A DNA stretch of 64,000 nt from Fluoribacter dumoffii NY 23 (GCF_000236165.1 NZ_CM001373.1:3123194-3187193), one strand, 5' to 3'. Counted from the first letter of the stretch, positions 17,254 through 26,715 are shown. The notes: generated by a model not told the origin, from the letters alone. Program-made: numbers and translations.

Positions 17254-20200
17254 CTACTTGGTTATCGGAGATACGTTATCCGCACCCCCTAAGTCCTGGC
17301 CACCGGATGTCTTAGGTGAACCTGATTTATTATCATTGCCTTCAGGCTGGCTCGGGGTCGAATTACCTTGAGCAGAAACATCGCCGCCGCCGCCAGCTTT
17401 ACCGATCATGCCTTTAGCCATACCAACGCCTTTCACACCATAACCACCCAGCGTCTTATCAATTTGTCCTTGTGCGGTTGTGGTTTCTTTAGCGCCTTCA
17501 CCCACTTTACCTTTTACTTCTTCACCCCATTGTGCGGTTTCTTGACCCAAGCTTTCCGGGGTACCTCCAATCCAGCGCAAAACCTTATCAGGTAAATAGG
17601 AGATTAAGGTAAAAGCTTTTTGGATGATTACCAGGTACAAGGTAGTATAAGTTAATATCGAGAAGAAGAAGGCATAAATTCCAGCCCAGTCTGTATATCC
17701 GCCGGTACCAGAAGGTGAATCGGTGCCGCCAGCCGCCCAGACTCCCCCTAAGAGGGTAGCGCTATTAGTATTTTCCTGTTGTATAAACGCAATTGCCTGA
17801 TCATAACCCGCATTCAAAACCCACACGCCCACATAAGATAAGGCGATCGCAGAAATATAGCCAATTATCATCATGGAAGGTCTTAGGAACACATTAACGA
17901 GGATCATAATCGCTGCCTCACCCTTACCAAAGGCATCATGCCCTTCAGGGTGGGTCACACCTAAGGCAACAATAGGGGCAGCAACCATCGCTTCGATTAC
18001 CGAGATTAACCAACCCAATGCACCAAAGGTAAAAATCATATAAGGTAAAATAGGGATGTAATAGGCGGTAGTAAAACCTACACTGACCATTACCCCCACC
18101 CAGGCGATTACCAAAGGCATGGCCAGGGACATCATCGCAAAGATAAAGATTCCAAATACCGGGATCAGCGCACTGGATACTGCCATATTCAACAAGAGCA
18201 TCCATAAGTTACCCGCAAAATTGATGTATTCATTTCCCATGTTAGCTAACGCAACTACAGGGTTCACCCCAGGCTGGGCGATAATTTGCAGTCCCTGTTG
18301 AAAGATAGTTGCCATCCCTTGTAAGGGAATCATCAAGAAAGCCATAACCACGCTATTGATAATTTGACCAAAGATATCGAGGAACAGGTTATAAATGGTT
18401 ACCAAAATGATGTTATAGAAGATGTTTCCGAGTATTTGCCCCAAACATATTGAGAAGAACGGTTTTACTTCACCACAAGAAAAGTTTTGGCGCTCCAACC
18501 GGTACAACGAAGTATTCACACTGAAATTGATACTGTTAGCAAAGGTGAGTGGTTTAACACCAGGTTGGCCAGGGGTTTGCATCATCAGTGCATTATTGAG
18601 GAAACCATATACAGTAGATGAAGGCGCACTATCAACTAAAGTCATACTGGATGACCAGGCTGGTTTTTTAGGAGGTGAGGTTGTCGTAATCAAAGCCTGT
18701 ATTTGGTTTACAGCAGTATTATCCTGATTAAACCAAGTACATAACTTTGTAAAATCCTTGCCTTGATCAGTCATGTTTCCTGGGCCACAGACGATTTTAT
18801 TGTCATTACCCACAACAAAGGGACTTGTTAATGCAGTGGGATCAAACGTACTTCCATCCAAGCCGGTGTTGGAATCTGTCTGACCGGCATTGGTGATTGA
18901 AGATGTGCCCTGAATTTGCACCAGATTAAAGAAATACGCTCCAGCCATAATCCATCCCTGCGTCATGGCCTTGTTGATAAACTCGGTAGATTTATTATCG
19001 TTGGAAGCTGAATTAATCAGGCGTGAGAGATTCACTGTTGGCATCATGATGCCGTTGTAACTGTTGATCGCATTGATCAATTCTGTACCGTTAAATAAGG
19101 TTCCACCAATTGCAGTCCCTTGTACAGGTCCCCAAATAATACATCTATCTTTTTCTGCAGTGCCACTGTTATAGCTTTGACAAACTGTACCATTTTGTTT
19201 GTAAGGAACCCCAAATTGCTCATTTGCAACAGCCGAATAAGGTGTCGAAGTGCTATTATTAGTCGTTGCAGTGGACATTTGCGGGTCATTACTTATCATG
19301 CTTCGAGCTACTGTACTCAAGTCGGTATACATTTGCTGAATTGCCACCGCCCGGGAAAGTTGCGTTGCTAAAATTTCAGAAGGCGTTAAGGTATTATTTC
19401 CAACTTTAACATTATTTCCTGAAGTGGGTTTGGCAGGAAGCGTACCAAAATTTGAATTTAGGCTAGAAATGCTTTTCCAGGTGATGGTGCCACAAATACC
19501 ATTTAAAAAACTGTACGGAGAAGAAGAAGGTAAATTAGGCATTGGTGCCTTCCAGGAACTATCATATGGAGAGGCATCTTGAATAGCAATAGCATTGACC
19601 GAACTCAAGAAGTCTGGAACTACGGTGTTACAAAATTGCTGCATGGAAGAACCTTCAGTCGCTGAATAACAAGCTCCTGTTTGTTTTGCTTGTGCATCAA
19701 GAAGGGCTTGTCTTTGATTCGTCAGTTGAGTTTGCAAGCCCAACATACAAACTTGGCCAGCAAGTATGTTTATAGCACCGGTTGCAACACCCCCGACCCC
19801 TGAGCCTGAGGAATTATTCGTCAGTTCGGAGGCAGGATTTATCTGTTGCGCCTGAATAATAACACCCCCACGGTTCAAATAGCTTAAAGCCGCATCCCAT
19901 ACTTTATCTGCGGCTCCTACTCCCTGGACAACAACCCACATCACAAAAACCTGCATCAGGCAATAGCCGGAAGTTTTAGGGATCAATAATGCCAAACCTA
20001 CAGTAGAACGGATGGGGATCCAGATTGAAGACCATTTTTGTCCAAGCATCTGCCCTTCGTGAGCAGTATTCATGGTTGCTACCATGAGAGTATACATGAT
20101 AATGATGCCGCCCAATGCCAAAACAGCAGCGTTAAAAACCGCAAACATACTGCCCATGATTTGGCTGCCGGTGCCACTTAAAACCCCATCAACAACACCA

Positions 20201-20322
20201 AATAAATTGCCAAGAAATACTACTGAATAATCGCTGGCAGGAGGCGCAAAACTCAAAGAGCTATCAGCCAGGACCAAACCAGGAAATAAAAGGAGAAGTA
20301 GAGTACCTAACAACCTTTTCAT
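17254..20322 (-). CDS. dotA: Dot/Icm secretion inner-membrane protein DotA
   Basis: DotA is a polytopic inner-membrane protein essential for effector export and intracellular growth, and is itself released into culture medium in L. pneumophila. The 1022 residues (1048 in L. pneumophila) begin with a cleavable signal peptide ending near residue 19. Two membrane segments follow (about 55-80 and 105-140), then a large periplasmic domain rich in Ser, Thr and Asn (about 150-640), then a cluster of further membrane segments (about 645-960), and a polar Gly-rich C-terminus. The start overlaps the icmV stop by 4 bp, so the two genes form one operon. Confidence 0.97.
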   Translation of the reverse strand: MKRLLGTLLLLLFPGLVLADSSLSFAPPASDYSVVFLGNLFGVVDGVLSGTGSQIMGSMFAVFNAAVLALGGIIIMYTLMVATMNTAHEGQMLGQKWSSIWIPIRSTVGLALLIPKTSGYCLMQVFVMWVVVQGVGAADKVWDAALSYLNRGGVIIQAQQINPASELTNNSSGSGVGGVATGAINILAGQVCMLGLQTQLTNQRQALLDAQAKQTGACYSATEGSSMQQFCNTVVPDFLSSVNAIAIQDASPYDSSWKAPMPNLPSSSPYSFLNGICGTITWKSISSLNSNFGTLPAKPTSGNNVKVGNNTLTPSEILATQLSRAVAIQQMYTDLSTVARSMISNDPQMSTATTNNSTSTPYSAVANEQFGVPYKQNGTVCQSYNSGTAEKDRCIIWGPVQGTAIGGTLFNGTELINAINSYNGIMMPTVNLSRLINSASNDNKSTEFINKAMTQGWIMAGAYFFNLVQIQGTSSITNAGQTDSNTGLDGSTFDPTALTSPFVVGNDNKIVCGPGNMTDQGKDFTKLCTWFNQDNTAVNQIQALITTTSPPKKPAWSSSMTLVDSAPSSTVYGFLNNALMMQTPGQPGVKPLTFANSINFSVNTSLYRLERQNFSCGEVKPFFSICLGQILGNIFYNIILVTIYNLFLDIFGQIINSVVMAFLMIPLQGMATIFQQGLQIIAQPGVNPVVALANMGNEYINFAGNLWMLLLNMAVSSALIPVFGIFIFAMMSLAMPLVIAWVGVMVSVGFTTAYYIPILPYMIFTFGALGWLISVIEAMVAAPIVALGVTHPEGHDAFGKGEAAIMILVNVFLRPSMMIIGYISAIALSYVGVWVLNAGYDQAIAFIQQENTNSATLLGGVWAAGGTDSPSGTGGYTDWAGIYAFFFSILTYTTLYLVIIQKAFTLISYLPDKVLRWIGGTPESLGQETAQWGEEVKGKVGEGAKETTTAQGQIDKTLGGYGVKGVGMAKGMIGKAGGGGDVSAQGNSTPSQPEGNDNKSGSPKTSGGQDLGGADNVSPITK

Positions 20323-20768
20323 TTCTTTTCTCCTAACAACCCTTGCCTATACCATTCATTAAAGGTACACCCTAATTTTCGATTTTTCATTTGAAAATAC
20401 CAGAAGTGGTAACGGAAGGCTAAAACAAGTGCAATCATAGTGACGATAAGACTCACAAGAAACGCCCTTATCGAGCCATAAAAAAGCTGATACCCAGCGT
20501 ATCCCAAAATTACAATAGCGGCTAACAACATGATAATACTTAAGCGAAACAACGCTTTTTGTTTGGAAATTATATTTTCATCAGTAAGATTTAGCAGTTT
20601 CACAGCTTCGTTAAATGACTCATTTTGAGTTGCTTTCTGTGGTATGAATAAACGTTTAAAGCCATTTCCCAAATACAAGGTGAAAGCTTTCATTCGCTCC
20701 CAATCGAACCACCTACGCACATTAATTATTGTTGCAAATAGTTTAACTATTCTCGACTGCTTTTTCAT
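20319..20768 (-). CDS. icmV: Dot/Icm secretion protein IcmV
   Basis: IcmV is a small inner-membrane component of the Dot/Icm system. The 149 residues (151 in L. pneumophila) have a basic N-terminal half and two hydrophobic segments at about 73-93 and 95-117. It heads the icmV-dotA operon and is divergent from icmW, with a 95-bp shared regulatory gap. The leader carries two GTAAA elements on the coding strand close to the ATG. Confidence 0.95.
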   Translation of the reverse strand: MKKQSRIVKLFATIINVRRWFDWERMKAFTLYLGNGFKRLFIPQKATQNESFNEAVKLLNLTDENIISKQKALFRLSIIMLLAAIVILGYAGYQLFYGSIRAFLVSLIVTMIALVLAFRYHFWYFQMKNRKLGCTFNEWYRQGLLGEKK

Positions 20769-20772
20769 ATTT

Positions 20773-20790
20773 TTTACTTCTTTCTTTTAC
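20773..20790 (-). promoter_or_regulatory. GTAAA-N8-GTAAA repeat before icmV (CpxR-like box)
   Basis: On the minus strand, GTAAA (20790-20786) and GTAAA (20777-20773) are separated by 8 bases, ending 4 bp before the icmV ATG. CpxR binds paired GTAAA elements, and CpxR is reported to regulate icmV and icmW in L. pneumophila. The 8-base spacing is longer than the common 5 or 6, and the element overlaps the ribosome-binding region, so coincidence from purine richness is possible. Confidence 0.4.
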
Positions 20791-20845
20791 CTTTCATAAT
20801 ATACTATAGTAGTAAGTAGTGGTTTCGTCCATCCGCTAATTTAAA

Positions 20846-20861
20846 GTAAAGAAAGAGTAAA
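20846..20861 (+). promoter_or_regulatory. GTAAA-N6-GTAAA repeat before icmW (CpxR-like box)
   Basis: GTAAA at 20846-20850 and 20857-20861 with a 6-base spacer fits the paired GTAAA element bound by CpxR. It ends 2 bp before the icmW ATG and mirrors the repeat in front of icmV. The position over the start codon would suit repression or a purine-rich ribosome site better than classical activation. Confidence 0.45.
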
Positions 20862-20863
20862 AA

Positions 20864-21319
20864 ATGCCAGATCTTAGTCATAAAGCATCCGCACAATATT
20901 GGTTTGAATATGTTGATCCGATGATCTACAGAGTGATCACTTTTATGGAAAGTGTCGAAGACTGGACTCTCGATGGAAATCCAGAATTTGAACAGGCCAT
21001 GGAACAATTAGGCAAAGAACTTGATGACATAGAAAAGGTTGACATGGGACTCTTAGCCGAAGAAGAGAAATTTATACGCATTGTTGGAAATATAAAATCA
21101 GGTCGGGGACTGCGTTTACTGCAAGCGATTGATACAGTTCATCCAGGGAGTGCCTCACGTGTTTTAATTCATGCCGAGGAAACAAGCACTGGAAGCCATG
21201 ATCCAGCCGGAGTGTTTCTTAAACGAAACATTGTTTTTGAACGTCTGAGGTTGTTGTCCCGAGTTTTTTGTCAGTACCGTCTAAAACTAGTTTTACGTGC
21301 ACTTGAAGGGGAAGAATAA
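20864..21319 (+). CDS. icmW: Dot/Icm secretion chaperone subunit IcmW
   Basis: IcmW is a small acidic cytoplasmic protein that pairs with IcmS and hands a subset of effectors to the DotL coupling complex. The 151 residues match the L. pneumophila length exactly. The sequence shows the acidic, Glu-rich composition and no signal or membrane segment. The first gene of the icmWX operon, it begins 95 bp from the divergent icmV and is followed directly by icmX with no gap (TAA then ATG). Confidence 0.97.
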   Translation: MPDLSHKASAQYWFEYVDPMIYRVITFMESVEDWTLDGNPEFEQAMEQLGKELDDIEKVDMGLLAEEEKFIRIVGNIKSGRGLRLLQAIDTVHPGSASRVLIHAEETSTGSHDPAGVFLKRNIVFERLRLLSRVFCQYRLKLVLRALEGEE

Positions 21320-22768
21320 ATGAAATTACCGTCTAAAGTTGTATTGCTTAATTTGTTTTTTTTTACTGCTTTTCCTGTTGTAGCAGACAATTCTACCAGC
21401 ATCTATAATCAACAACAATTATCAACCAACACCCAAAAACTAGTAGAATATTTCCAAAATTTTGGTACTTATCTCGGTTTTGATGTAACTCAACCTCCTT
21501 CAAATCCACAAACCTATACTTTTAATTATAACCTTGTCAACTTACCAGTCGCCCAACTGGCACAAACCGCCTTGTTTTACACTTATCTGGGAGCAATACC
21601 CGTAAATACTTTTGCCGGCGGCGATAGCTCGGGTACCGCTAACCCCTATGATCAGCTAGTGCCTAATGATATTCCTACTGCATCGGTTATTAATGGACAG
21701 GTTAACAATACCTTTCAAGGCTATAACGGCGCCTCTAGTTCTGGGGCTACCGCAGCTCAAGTCACCGTGAATCCTTTAATCGATCAGGGAAAAGTTGTTA
21801 CTCAAGGGTCTAACCCTCAAAGTTCCAAAACTTTTTATCAGCAAGATCCTGTATCCCAAGCGGTGTTAAATATTTTAGGAACACCGGATTACACCTATTG
21901 TATGGATTATAATCAGGTTCCCACCAAGTTCATTGACGGGTGTGGGTATAATTATGAAACTTTAGTTTCTACGAATGTCGTGGGAGAAATTCCTAATGCA
22001 ATGACTTTTTTTTCACCTGATTACATTACCCAATTTTTAAATCAACTTAATAGCAACGCCTTAACTGGCCCATTGATGTATTCCACCCAGAGCCTTGGAG
22101 GAGGATCTTCAAACAATGGACTCACCGCTCAAAATCAAGAACAACTCGCTGCTAACTTTATCCGTTATGTTTCAGGTGCTGCGGTTCCTATAAAATTACC
22201 AAGAAAATATGATTACGATCAGATGTTCCAAAAAACTACAAGCAAAGACAAAACCCAACAATTGCAAGCGCAGCAAACACTGGGTCGATATCTTGCAAGC
22301 TTGCGTACTTACGCAGCACAAAGTTCTGTGGGATTAGGTAACCTTTATTACATCATGTCAAAAAGAATGCCGCAGACCTCAAAAAATCAAACTGGTGGAG
22401 GTACCGGGGGCCAAGGAGGTACTGGTGGTTCTGAAAATGCGACTCCAATGAGTCAAGCATTAAGTGAGTTTAATATGGCTACCTGGAGGCTATATACTCC
22501 TGCTACTGAAAATGCCGAAGGATCTTCTACTTCAGGTACTCCCAGCAATACGGGCACAAGCAGTAGCGGCGGGAGTCAATGGATTAATAAAATTAACAAT
22601 GCAGCCCCTGCTACCGTAGAAAAAGAAATTGCTATTTTACTCGCGGAGATTAACTATCAACTTTATTTAGATCGTCAGGTTCACGAACGTCTACTCATGA
22701 CAAACAGTATCTTATTGCTACAAAGTGTTCGTACAGGCGCTCCCTCTACTGATTTTACAACTCAATAA
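21320..22768 (+). CDS. icmX: Dot/Icm secretion periplasmic protein IcmX
   Basis: IcmX is a periplasmic part of the Dot/Icm system and is required for pore formation and intracellular growth. The 482 residues (466 in L. pneumophila) have a signal peptide ending near residue 22 (PVVADN), then a soluble Asn/Gln/Thr-rich body. Two low-complexity Gly/Ser/Thr linkers, near residues 358-372 and 400-420, account for the extra length. It starts directly after the icmW stop. A strong hairpin follows 11 bp after its stop codon. Confidence 0.95.
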   Translation: MKLPSKVVLLNLFFFTAFPVVADNSTSIYNQQQLSTNTQKLVEYFQNFGTYLGFDVTQPPSNPQTYTFNYNLVNLPVAQLAQTALFYTYLGAIPVNTFAGGDSSGTANPYDQLVPNDIPTASVINGQVNNTFQGYNGASSSGATAAQVTVNPLIDQGKVVTQGSNPQSSKTFYQQDPVSQAVLNILGTPDYTYCMDYNQVPTKFIDGCGYNYETLVSTNVVGEIPNAMTFFSPDYITQFLNQLNSNALTGPLMYSTQSLGGGSSNNGLTAQNQEQLAANFIRYVSGAAVPIKLPRKYDYDQMFQKTTSKDKTQQLQAQQTLGRYLASLRTYAAQSSVGLGNLYYIMSKRMPQTSKNQTGGGTGGQGGTGGSENATPMSQALSEFNMATWRLYTPATENAEGSSTSGTPSNTGTSSSGGSQWINKINNAAPATVEKEIAILLAEINYQLYLDRQVHERLLMTNSILLLQSVRTGAPSTDFTTQ

Positions 22769-23097
22769 CCTAAACTTCTCCAGGATGAAAGAAACACTTT
22801 CATCCTGGATTCAATATTAATTTTACCCATCTCCTATAACCCTTTGCTAAAAACTCCCCTTCTCTTACCACAGGCTTTCTTAATATTATTAAAATAAATG
22901 GTGCAAAAAATGTTACATATGATATGATTTCATGCACATTGTAACTTCCTGTTTTTAAGAGAAAACTATTTCACCGTTTCTTTCATGAGGACAAGCAGGC
23001 ACAGAAAACATATGAGGTAAGTTTAAAAAACAATGACCCAACAATTCTAAGAAAACTGTCAAATCTTATTAAATTAACCCTTAGTTGACGAGCCAAT
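22769..23097. other. 329-bp gap between icmX and the P-type ATPase gene
   Basis: The gap starts with the icmX terminator hairpin. The remainder is A+T-rich and contains no gene I can support. CTTAATATT near 22870 resembles one half of the PmrA recognition element described in Legionella, but the second half is at the wrong period, so I do not call it. TATGAT near 22922 could be a -10 element. No strong Shine-Dalgarno precedes the ATG at 23098; GACGAG lies about 7 bases before it. Confidence 0.5.
22780..22816 (+). terminator. Hairpin terminator after icmX
   Basis: CCAGGATGAAAG (22780-22791) and CTTTCATCCTGG (22797-22808) form a perfect 12-bp stem with a 5-base loop, followed by an A+T-rich stretch that ends in TTTT after about 15 bases. 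The T run is not immediate, so termination may be incomplete or the stem may mainly protect the transcript end. Confidence 0.7.
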
Positions 23098-25629
23098 ATG
23101 CCTAAATCCAAAAACTATATTTTTTATGTCGATGGGATGCACTGTGCCAATTGTAGTGGAACTATTGAACAATTCTTAAAAAAACAATTCTCCGATAGAT
23201 TGATACATTTCCATGCTGACGTCACAACAGCAGATCCCAAAAAGACAACAGTAATTCTTAAGGTTGATGAGGATACCCGAACCGACAAGGAAATTTGGTT
23301 GGAAATCAAGGAAAATATAGAGGAAGTCGGCTTTACATGCAGAGAGCATGACTATCAACCCGATAAAAAAAGCGAAGCTCCCTTGCAAGCGGAGCATCCA
23401 ATCTTCTTACAAAAAATATTCAATAAAAGCAAAAAAATCGTCAGCTCACACTGGTTTCTTGGTGGGCTAGGTTGTGTATCAGGATTGGCCGTACTCATCA
23501 TTTGCCTCAGTACAAGCGGATTATCACTGGCCTTCATGGCTTCTCTTGCTGTATTTAGTACTTTATTAACCTTGGTGCTAGGAGCAAACTCCTATTATGA
23601 GGCCTGGATAAAACTGACCAAGAGCAAGATCTTGACCATGGATAGTTTATTCGCGCTCAGTACCGCCTCCATCCTTGTCTTTTCGATTGCTTCTTTATTT
23701 GTGCCTTGGCTTCCCATGATGTTTGAAGCAGGTTTACTTATTTATGGCTTTAGGCATATAGGTATCGCGATAGAGAACACCATAAAAGAAAAAATTGGTA
23801 CAGCAAAATTTCAGGACAGAGCGCCTAAAGTAGTCAGAAAAAAAAGTGCAACCGGTGTTGATGAAATTAATTTAGCACTTATCAATGAAAATGATGTAAT
23901 TATTGTACATGCTGGAGAAATAATTCCTCTTGATGGAATATGCGAAAATGATAGTATCATTTACAATACCATCATCACAGGGGCTACTCTCCCCTTTAAT
24001 TTTCCTCCCCAAGCAAAAGTTTTGGCTGGCATGCGCCTGGCCAGTAATGCAACTCCATTAGCTATTCGGGTCACGAAAACTCAAAAAGACTCTTATCTTG
24101 CGCGCCTTGATTCCGCTATAGAAGCATCAGCGCTGGAAAAAGCTCCCATTGAAATAAAAACAGGCAAATTGTTAACCTACTTCATCCCCGCCGTAATTGC
24201 ATTAGCCATTGCCTCAGGAATAGTTATTGGCCTCTTTTATCCTGCTGCGATAGCTATCCAGTGTGCAGTATCTGTTTTGGTAAGCGCCTGCCCTTGTACT
24301 TTGGGTTTAATTACCCCTTTGGCGGTTAAAACAGGGATGCATAAAGCTGCAGAAAACGGGGTGCAATTTAATAGTGCCAAAACATTACAACTCGCAGAAC
24401 AAATGGACACCGTTGTTTTTGATTTGAATGGTACCCTGACCACAGGAATCCCCAGTGTTAAAAGGCTGTATATTTTTGACGAAAGTAATCTTTCGGAGTT
24501 AGAGTTCCTCTCTTATTGCAGCGCCCTTGAGAAAAATGCAGCCCATCCCATAGGCCAAGCCATCTATTCTTTCGCCAATCAGTATAATGAACAAATTTTT
24601 GAAATTACCGAACTCGACGAGTCTCATCACTCTGGAATTTCCGGCCGCATCCAGGATAATGATTATGTCATTGGCAGTATGACTTTGATGAGAGAAAAAA
24701 GGATATTCATACCCCCCAGGCTCCAACAACCCACCCTGGAGGCAGGGGATCAGATAGTTTATGTCGCTCGCAATAATATAGTGATTGGATTTATGGTCAT
24801 GACGGATCCTCTTCGTGAAGATGCGGCGTGCACTATTCGCGCATTAAAGGACATGGGGAAAAAAATCTGTTTATGTACCGGAGCAGATGAAGAAACCGCT
24901 CAACGCTATGCTCAGGCACTTGGTATTGAGCAAGTTTATGCCGGCTGTGTACCCAGCTCTATGGAAGGAAAACAATCAAAAACTGCCCGTATTCTCGATT
25001 TACGGAAAAAAGGTCATAAAGTAGCCATGATAGGTGATGCTGGAAATGATACCCCGGCAATAAAGTTAAGCGATTTAGGCATTGCGGTAGAGTCTTATGG
25101 CAGTGATGAAGTCACTCGGGAGGCAGCAGGTATTGTGATTCATACTGGAACATTATTGCCAGTTGCATCAGCTTTTGCGATCTCGAAACAAACTGTATCC
25201 AACATCAATCAAAATCTGACCATGAGTTTGCTTTACAACCTCAGTTCCATTCTGGTTTCGGGTGGCTTACTCGTTGCTTTGGGCGTGACCATTAATCCAG
25301 TAGTTGGTGTTTCATTGATGATTCTCCAAGCATGTATGATTTTGATGAATGTTTACCGTTTTAAAGAGCAACCTCTGGAACATTTGGAGGAAGCCACCAA
25401 GCAATATCACGAGGCAAGCTCCCCGTCAGAATCATCACATTCCAAAATTCATAAACTTACCCCGGCATGCCAGGAGGACTACTCCTTTGATCAAAGTCCT
25501 CCTATTCATCCTAAACCGCGGCCAAACAAGTCAGCCTACTCCTTTTGGGATAGTTGCTTTGGTAAGGAAAATAATGACGTAGAACTTGGTCCCCGCCAAA
25601 CCAATCTCAGTGAGCCAGTATATAAATAG
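23098..25629 (+). CDS. P1B-type heavy-metal ATPase with altered catalytic motifs
   Basis: The 843 residues follow the copper-type P1B plan: an N-terminal HMA metal-binding domain with GMHCANC (Cys16, Cys19), eight likely membrane segments, and a CPC motif at 398-400 in the metal path. However the actuator motif TGES reads TGAT (294-297), losing the catalytic Glu, the phosphorylation motif DKTGT reads DLNGT (Asp442 kept), the HP motif is kept (His483-Pro484), and the hinge GDGxND reads GDAGND (646-651). A polar C-terminal extension of about 90 residues, rich in Ser, Pro and His, follows the last membrane segment. It may be a slow transporter, a regulatory or sensing pseudo-ATPase, or a diverged enzyme. 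It lies beside icmX, with no metal-regulator gene near. Confidence 0.85.
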   Translation: MPKSKNYIFYVDGMHCANCSGTIEQFLKKQFSDRLIHFHADVTTADPKKTTVILKVDEDTRTDKEIWLEIKENIEEVGFTCREHDYQPDKKSEAPLQAEHPIFLQKIFNKSKKIVSSHWFLGGLGCVSGLAVLIICLSTSGLSLAFMASLAVFSTLLTLVLGANSYYEAWIKLTKSKILTMDSLFALSTASILVFSIASLFVPWLPMMFEAGLLIYGFRHIGIAIENTIKEKIGTAKFQDRAPKVVRKKSATGVDEINLALINENDVIIVHAGEIIPLDGICENDSIIYNTIITGATLPFNFPPQAKVLAGMRLASNATPLAIRVTKTQKDSYLARLDSAIEASALEKAPIEIKTGKLLTYFIPAVIALAIASGIVIGLFYPAAIAIQCAVSVLVSACPCTLGLITPLAVKTGMHKAAENGVQFNSAKTLQLAEQMDTVVFDLNGTLTTGIPSVKRLYIFDESNLSELEFLSYCSALEKNAAHPIGQAIYSFANQYNEQIFEITELDESHHSGISGRIQDNDYVIGSMTLMREKRIFIPPRLQQPTLEAGDQIVYVARNNIVIGFMVMTDPLREDAACTIRALKDMGKKICLCTGADEETAQRYAQALGIEQVYAGCVPSSMEGKQSKTARILDLRKKGHKVAMIGDAGNDTPAIKLSDLGIAVESYGSDEVTREAAGIVIHTGTLLPVASAFAISKQTVSNINQNLTMSLLYNLSSILVSGGLLVALGVTINPVVGVSLMILQACMILMNVYRFKEQPLEHLEEATKQYHEASSPSESSHSKIHKLTPACQEDYSFDQSPPIHPKPRPNKSAYSFWDSCFGKENNDVELGPRQTNLSEPVYK

Positions 25630-25650
25630 AGCGGGATTATAATCAAAGAG

Positions 25651-25675
25651 GCCGGAATGGAACGTTCTTTCCGGC
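25651..25675. terminator. Possible two-way hairpin between convergent genes
   Basis: GCCGGAA (25651-25657) and TTCCGGC (25669-25675) form a 7-bp stem that can extend with GAAC/GTTC after a mismatch. It lies between the ATPase gene (+) and the heptosyltransferase-like gene (-), ending at the last base of the latter's stop codon. No T run is evident. Confidence 0.4.
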
Positions 25676-26715
25676 TACAAAATTTGTTCTGTGGGCTTCT
25701 TATCCAAAACCAGGGACAATTTTTCCATTACCTCATCAACAGATATTAATCGCATAGGCTCTTCACCATGGACATGCTGTCCCCAAACATCTTCAATTCG
25801 TTTACTGCCGAGAATTTTTTCTACTGCTTCAGGATAACGATTTACTACCAGATGTTGAAAAAGATAAGGACCAGAAATAAGGGGATTAGTCACAGCATGC
25901 AGGGCAATTACCGGTGTGTTTACAGCAGTCGACATATGAGAGGGACCTGTGTCAGGACAAAGGACTACGGTTGCTTTACTAATGAGTGCCAATAACTGCT
26001 TGGGTTTGCTCCTGCCAACAAGATTAACCGCGGGAATAACCTTGGTAATTTGTTCGGCCAAATACTGGTCAAAAGCAATAGGGCCCCCAGTAATAACAAC
26101 TTGCACATTCCATTTTTCTTGGGCTCGTTGCAAGACTTCGATATACCGCTCAACAGGCCAACTCCTTTCAGGCTTGCTGGCTGCAGGATTAATTACCAAA
26201 ATGGGACCTTGTTTTGGTAATTGCTGTTCGGCCCATTCATAATCTGCAGGAGAAATGGGTAAATCCCAGCGAATGACCCGCTCCTTTATTCCCAAAGCCT
26301 GCGCAAATTTTAAAAAACCATCCAAGGTATGTTCCAAACCGGGGGTAATGCGCTCATTAACAAAGTAACCATGGGCATCGTTCGCACGATGTTCATCGTA
26401 GCCTATCTTTCGCTTTGCCTTGATAAACGGATAGAGAAAATTAGTCCTTAGACTTGCCTGAGGCGCTAGCAATACATCAAAACTGCGCCCTTTCATTTGC
26501 TTTTTAAAGCGCCAATAGTCTGCAACGTTGTTCGGTTTATCGATGAGAATGAACTCAACTCCTTCCATTCCCTCCACCAAATCAAAGGCAGGTTTGGAAA
26601 TGATCCAGGTCAATCTGGCTTGTGGAAGACTGGCTTGTAACGTTCTAATGAGCGGTACAGCCATGAGCACATCACCTAAAGCAGATAAACGAACAATACA
26701 AATCGATTTAATCAT
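25675..26715 (-). CDS. Glycosyltransferase family 9 (heptosyltransferase-like) protein
   Basis: This protein of 346 residues has the GT-B fold of family 9, which transfers ADP-heptose to lipopolysaccharide core. Family signatures are the N-terminal IVRLSALGDVLMAVPLIRTL-type segment, a central INPAASKPERSWP motif and CPDTGPSHMSTA near the C-terminal nucleotide site. The acceptor and sugar are not evident. I use the ATG at 26715 because it matches the family start; it overlaps the zinc-finger gene by 8 bp. The frame opens four codons earlier. It is the last gene of the miaA cluster. Confidence 0.88.
   Translation of the reverse strand: MIKSICIVRLSALGDVLMAVPLIRTLQASLPQARLTWIISKPAFDLVEGMEGVEFILIDKPNNVADYWRFKKQMKGRSFDVLLAPQASLRTNFLYPFIKAKRKIGYDEHRANDAHGYFVNERITPGLEHTLDGFLKFAQALGIKERVIRWDLPISPADYEWAEQQLPKQGPILVINPAASKPERSWPVERYIEVLQRAQEKWNVQVVITGGPIAFDQYLAEQITKVIPAVNLVGRSKPKQLLALISKATVVLCPDTGPSHMSTAVNTPVIALHAVTNPLISGPYLFQHLVVNRYPEAVEKILGSKRIEDVWGQHVHGEEPMRLISVDEVMEKLSLVLDKKPTEQIL

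Noticed and set aside
22860..22880. PmrA-like element upstream of the P-type ATPase gene
   Set aside because: One half site (CTTAATATT) is good, but the second TTAA core comes at a 9-base rather than an 11-base period.
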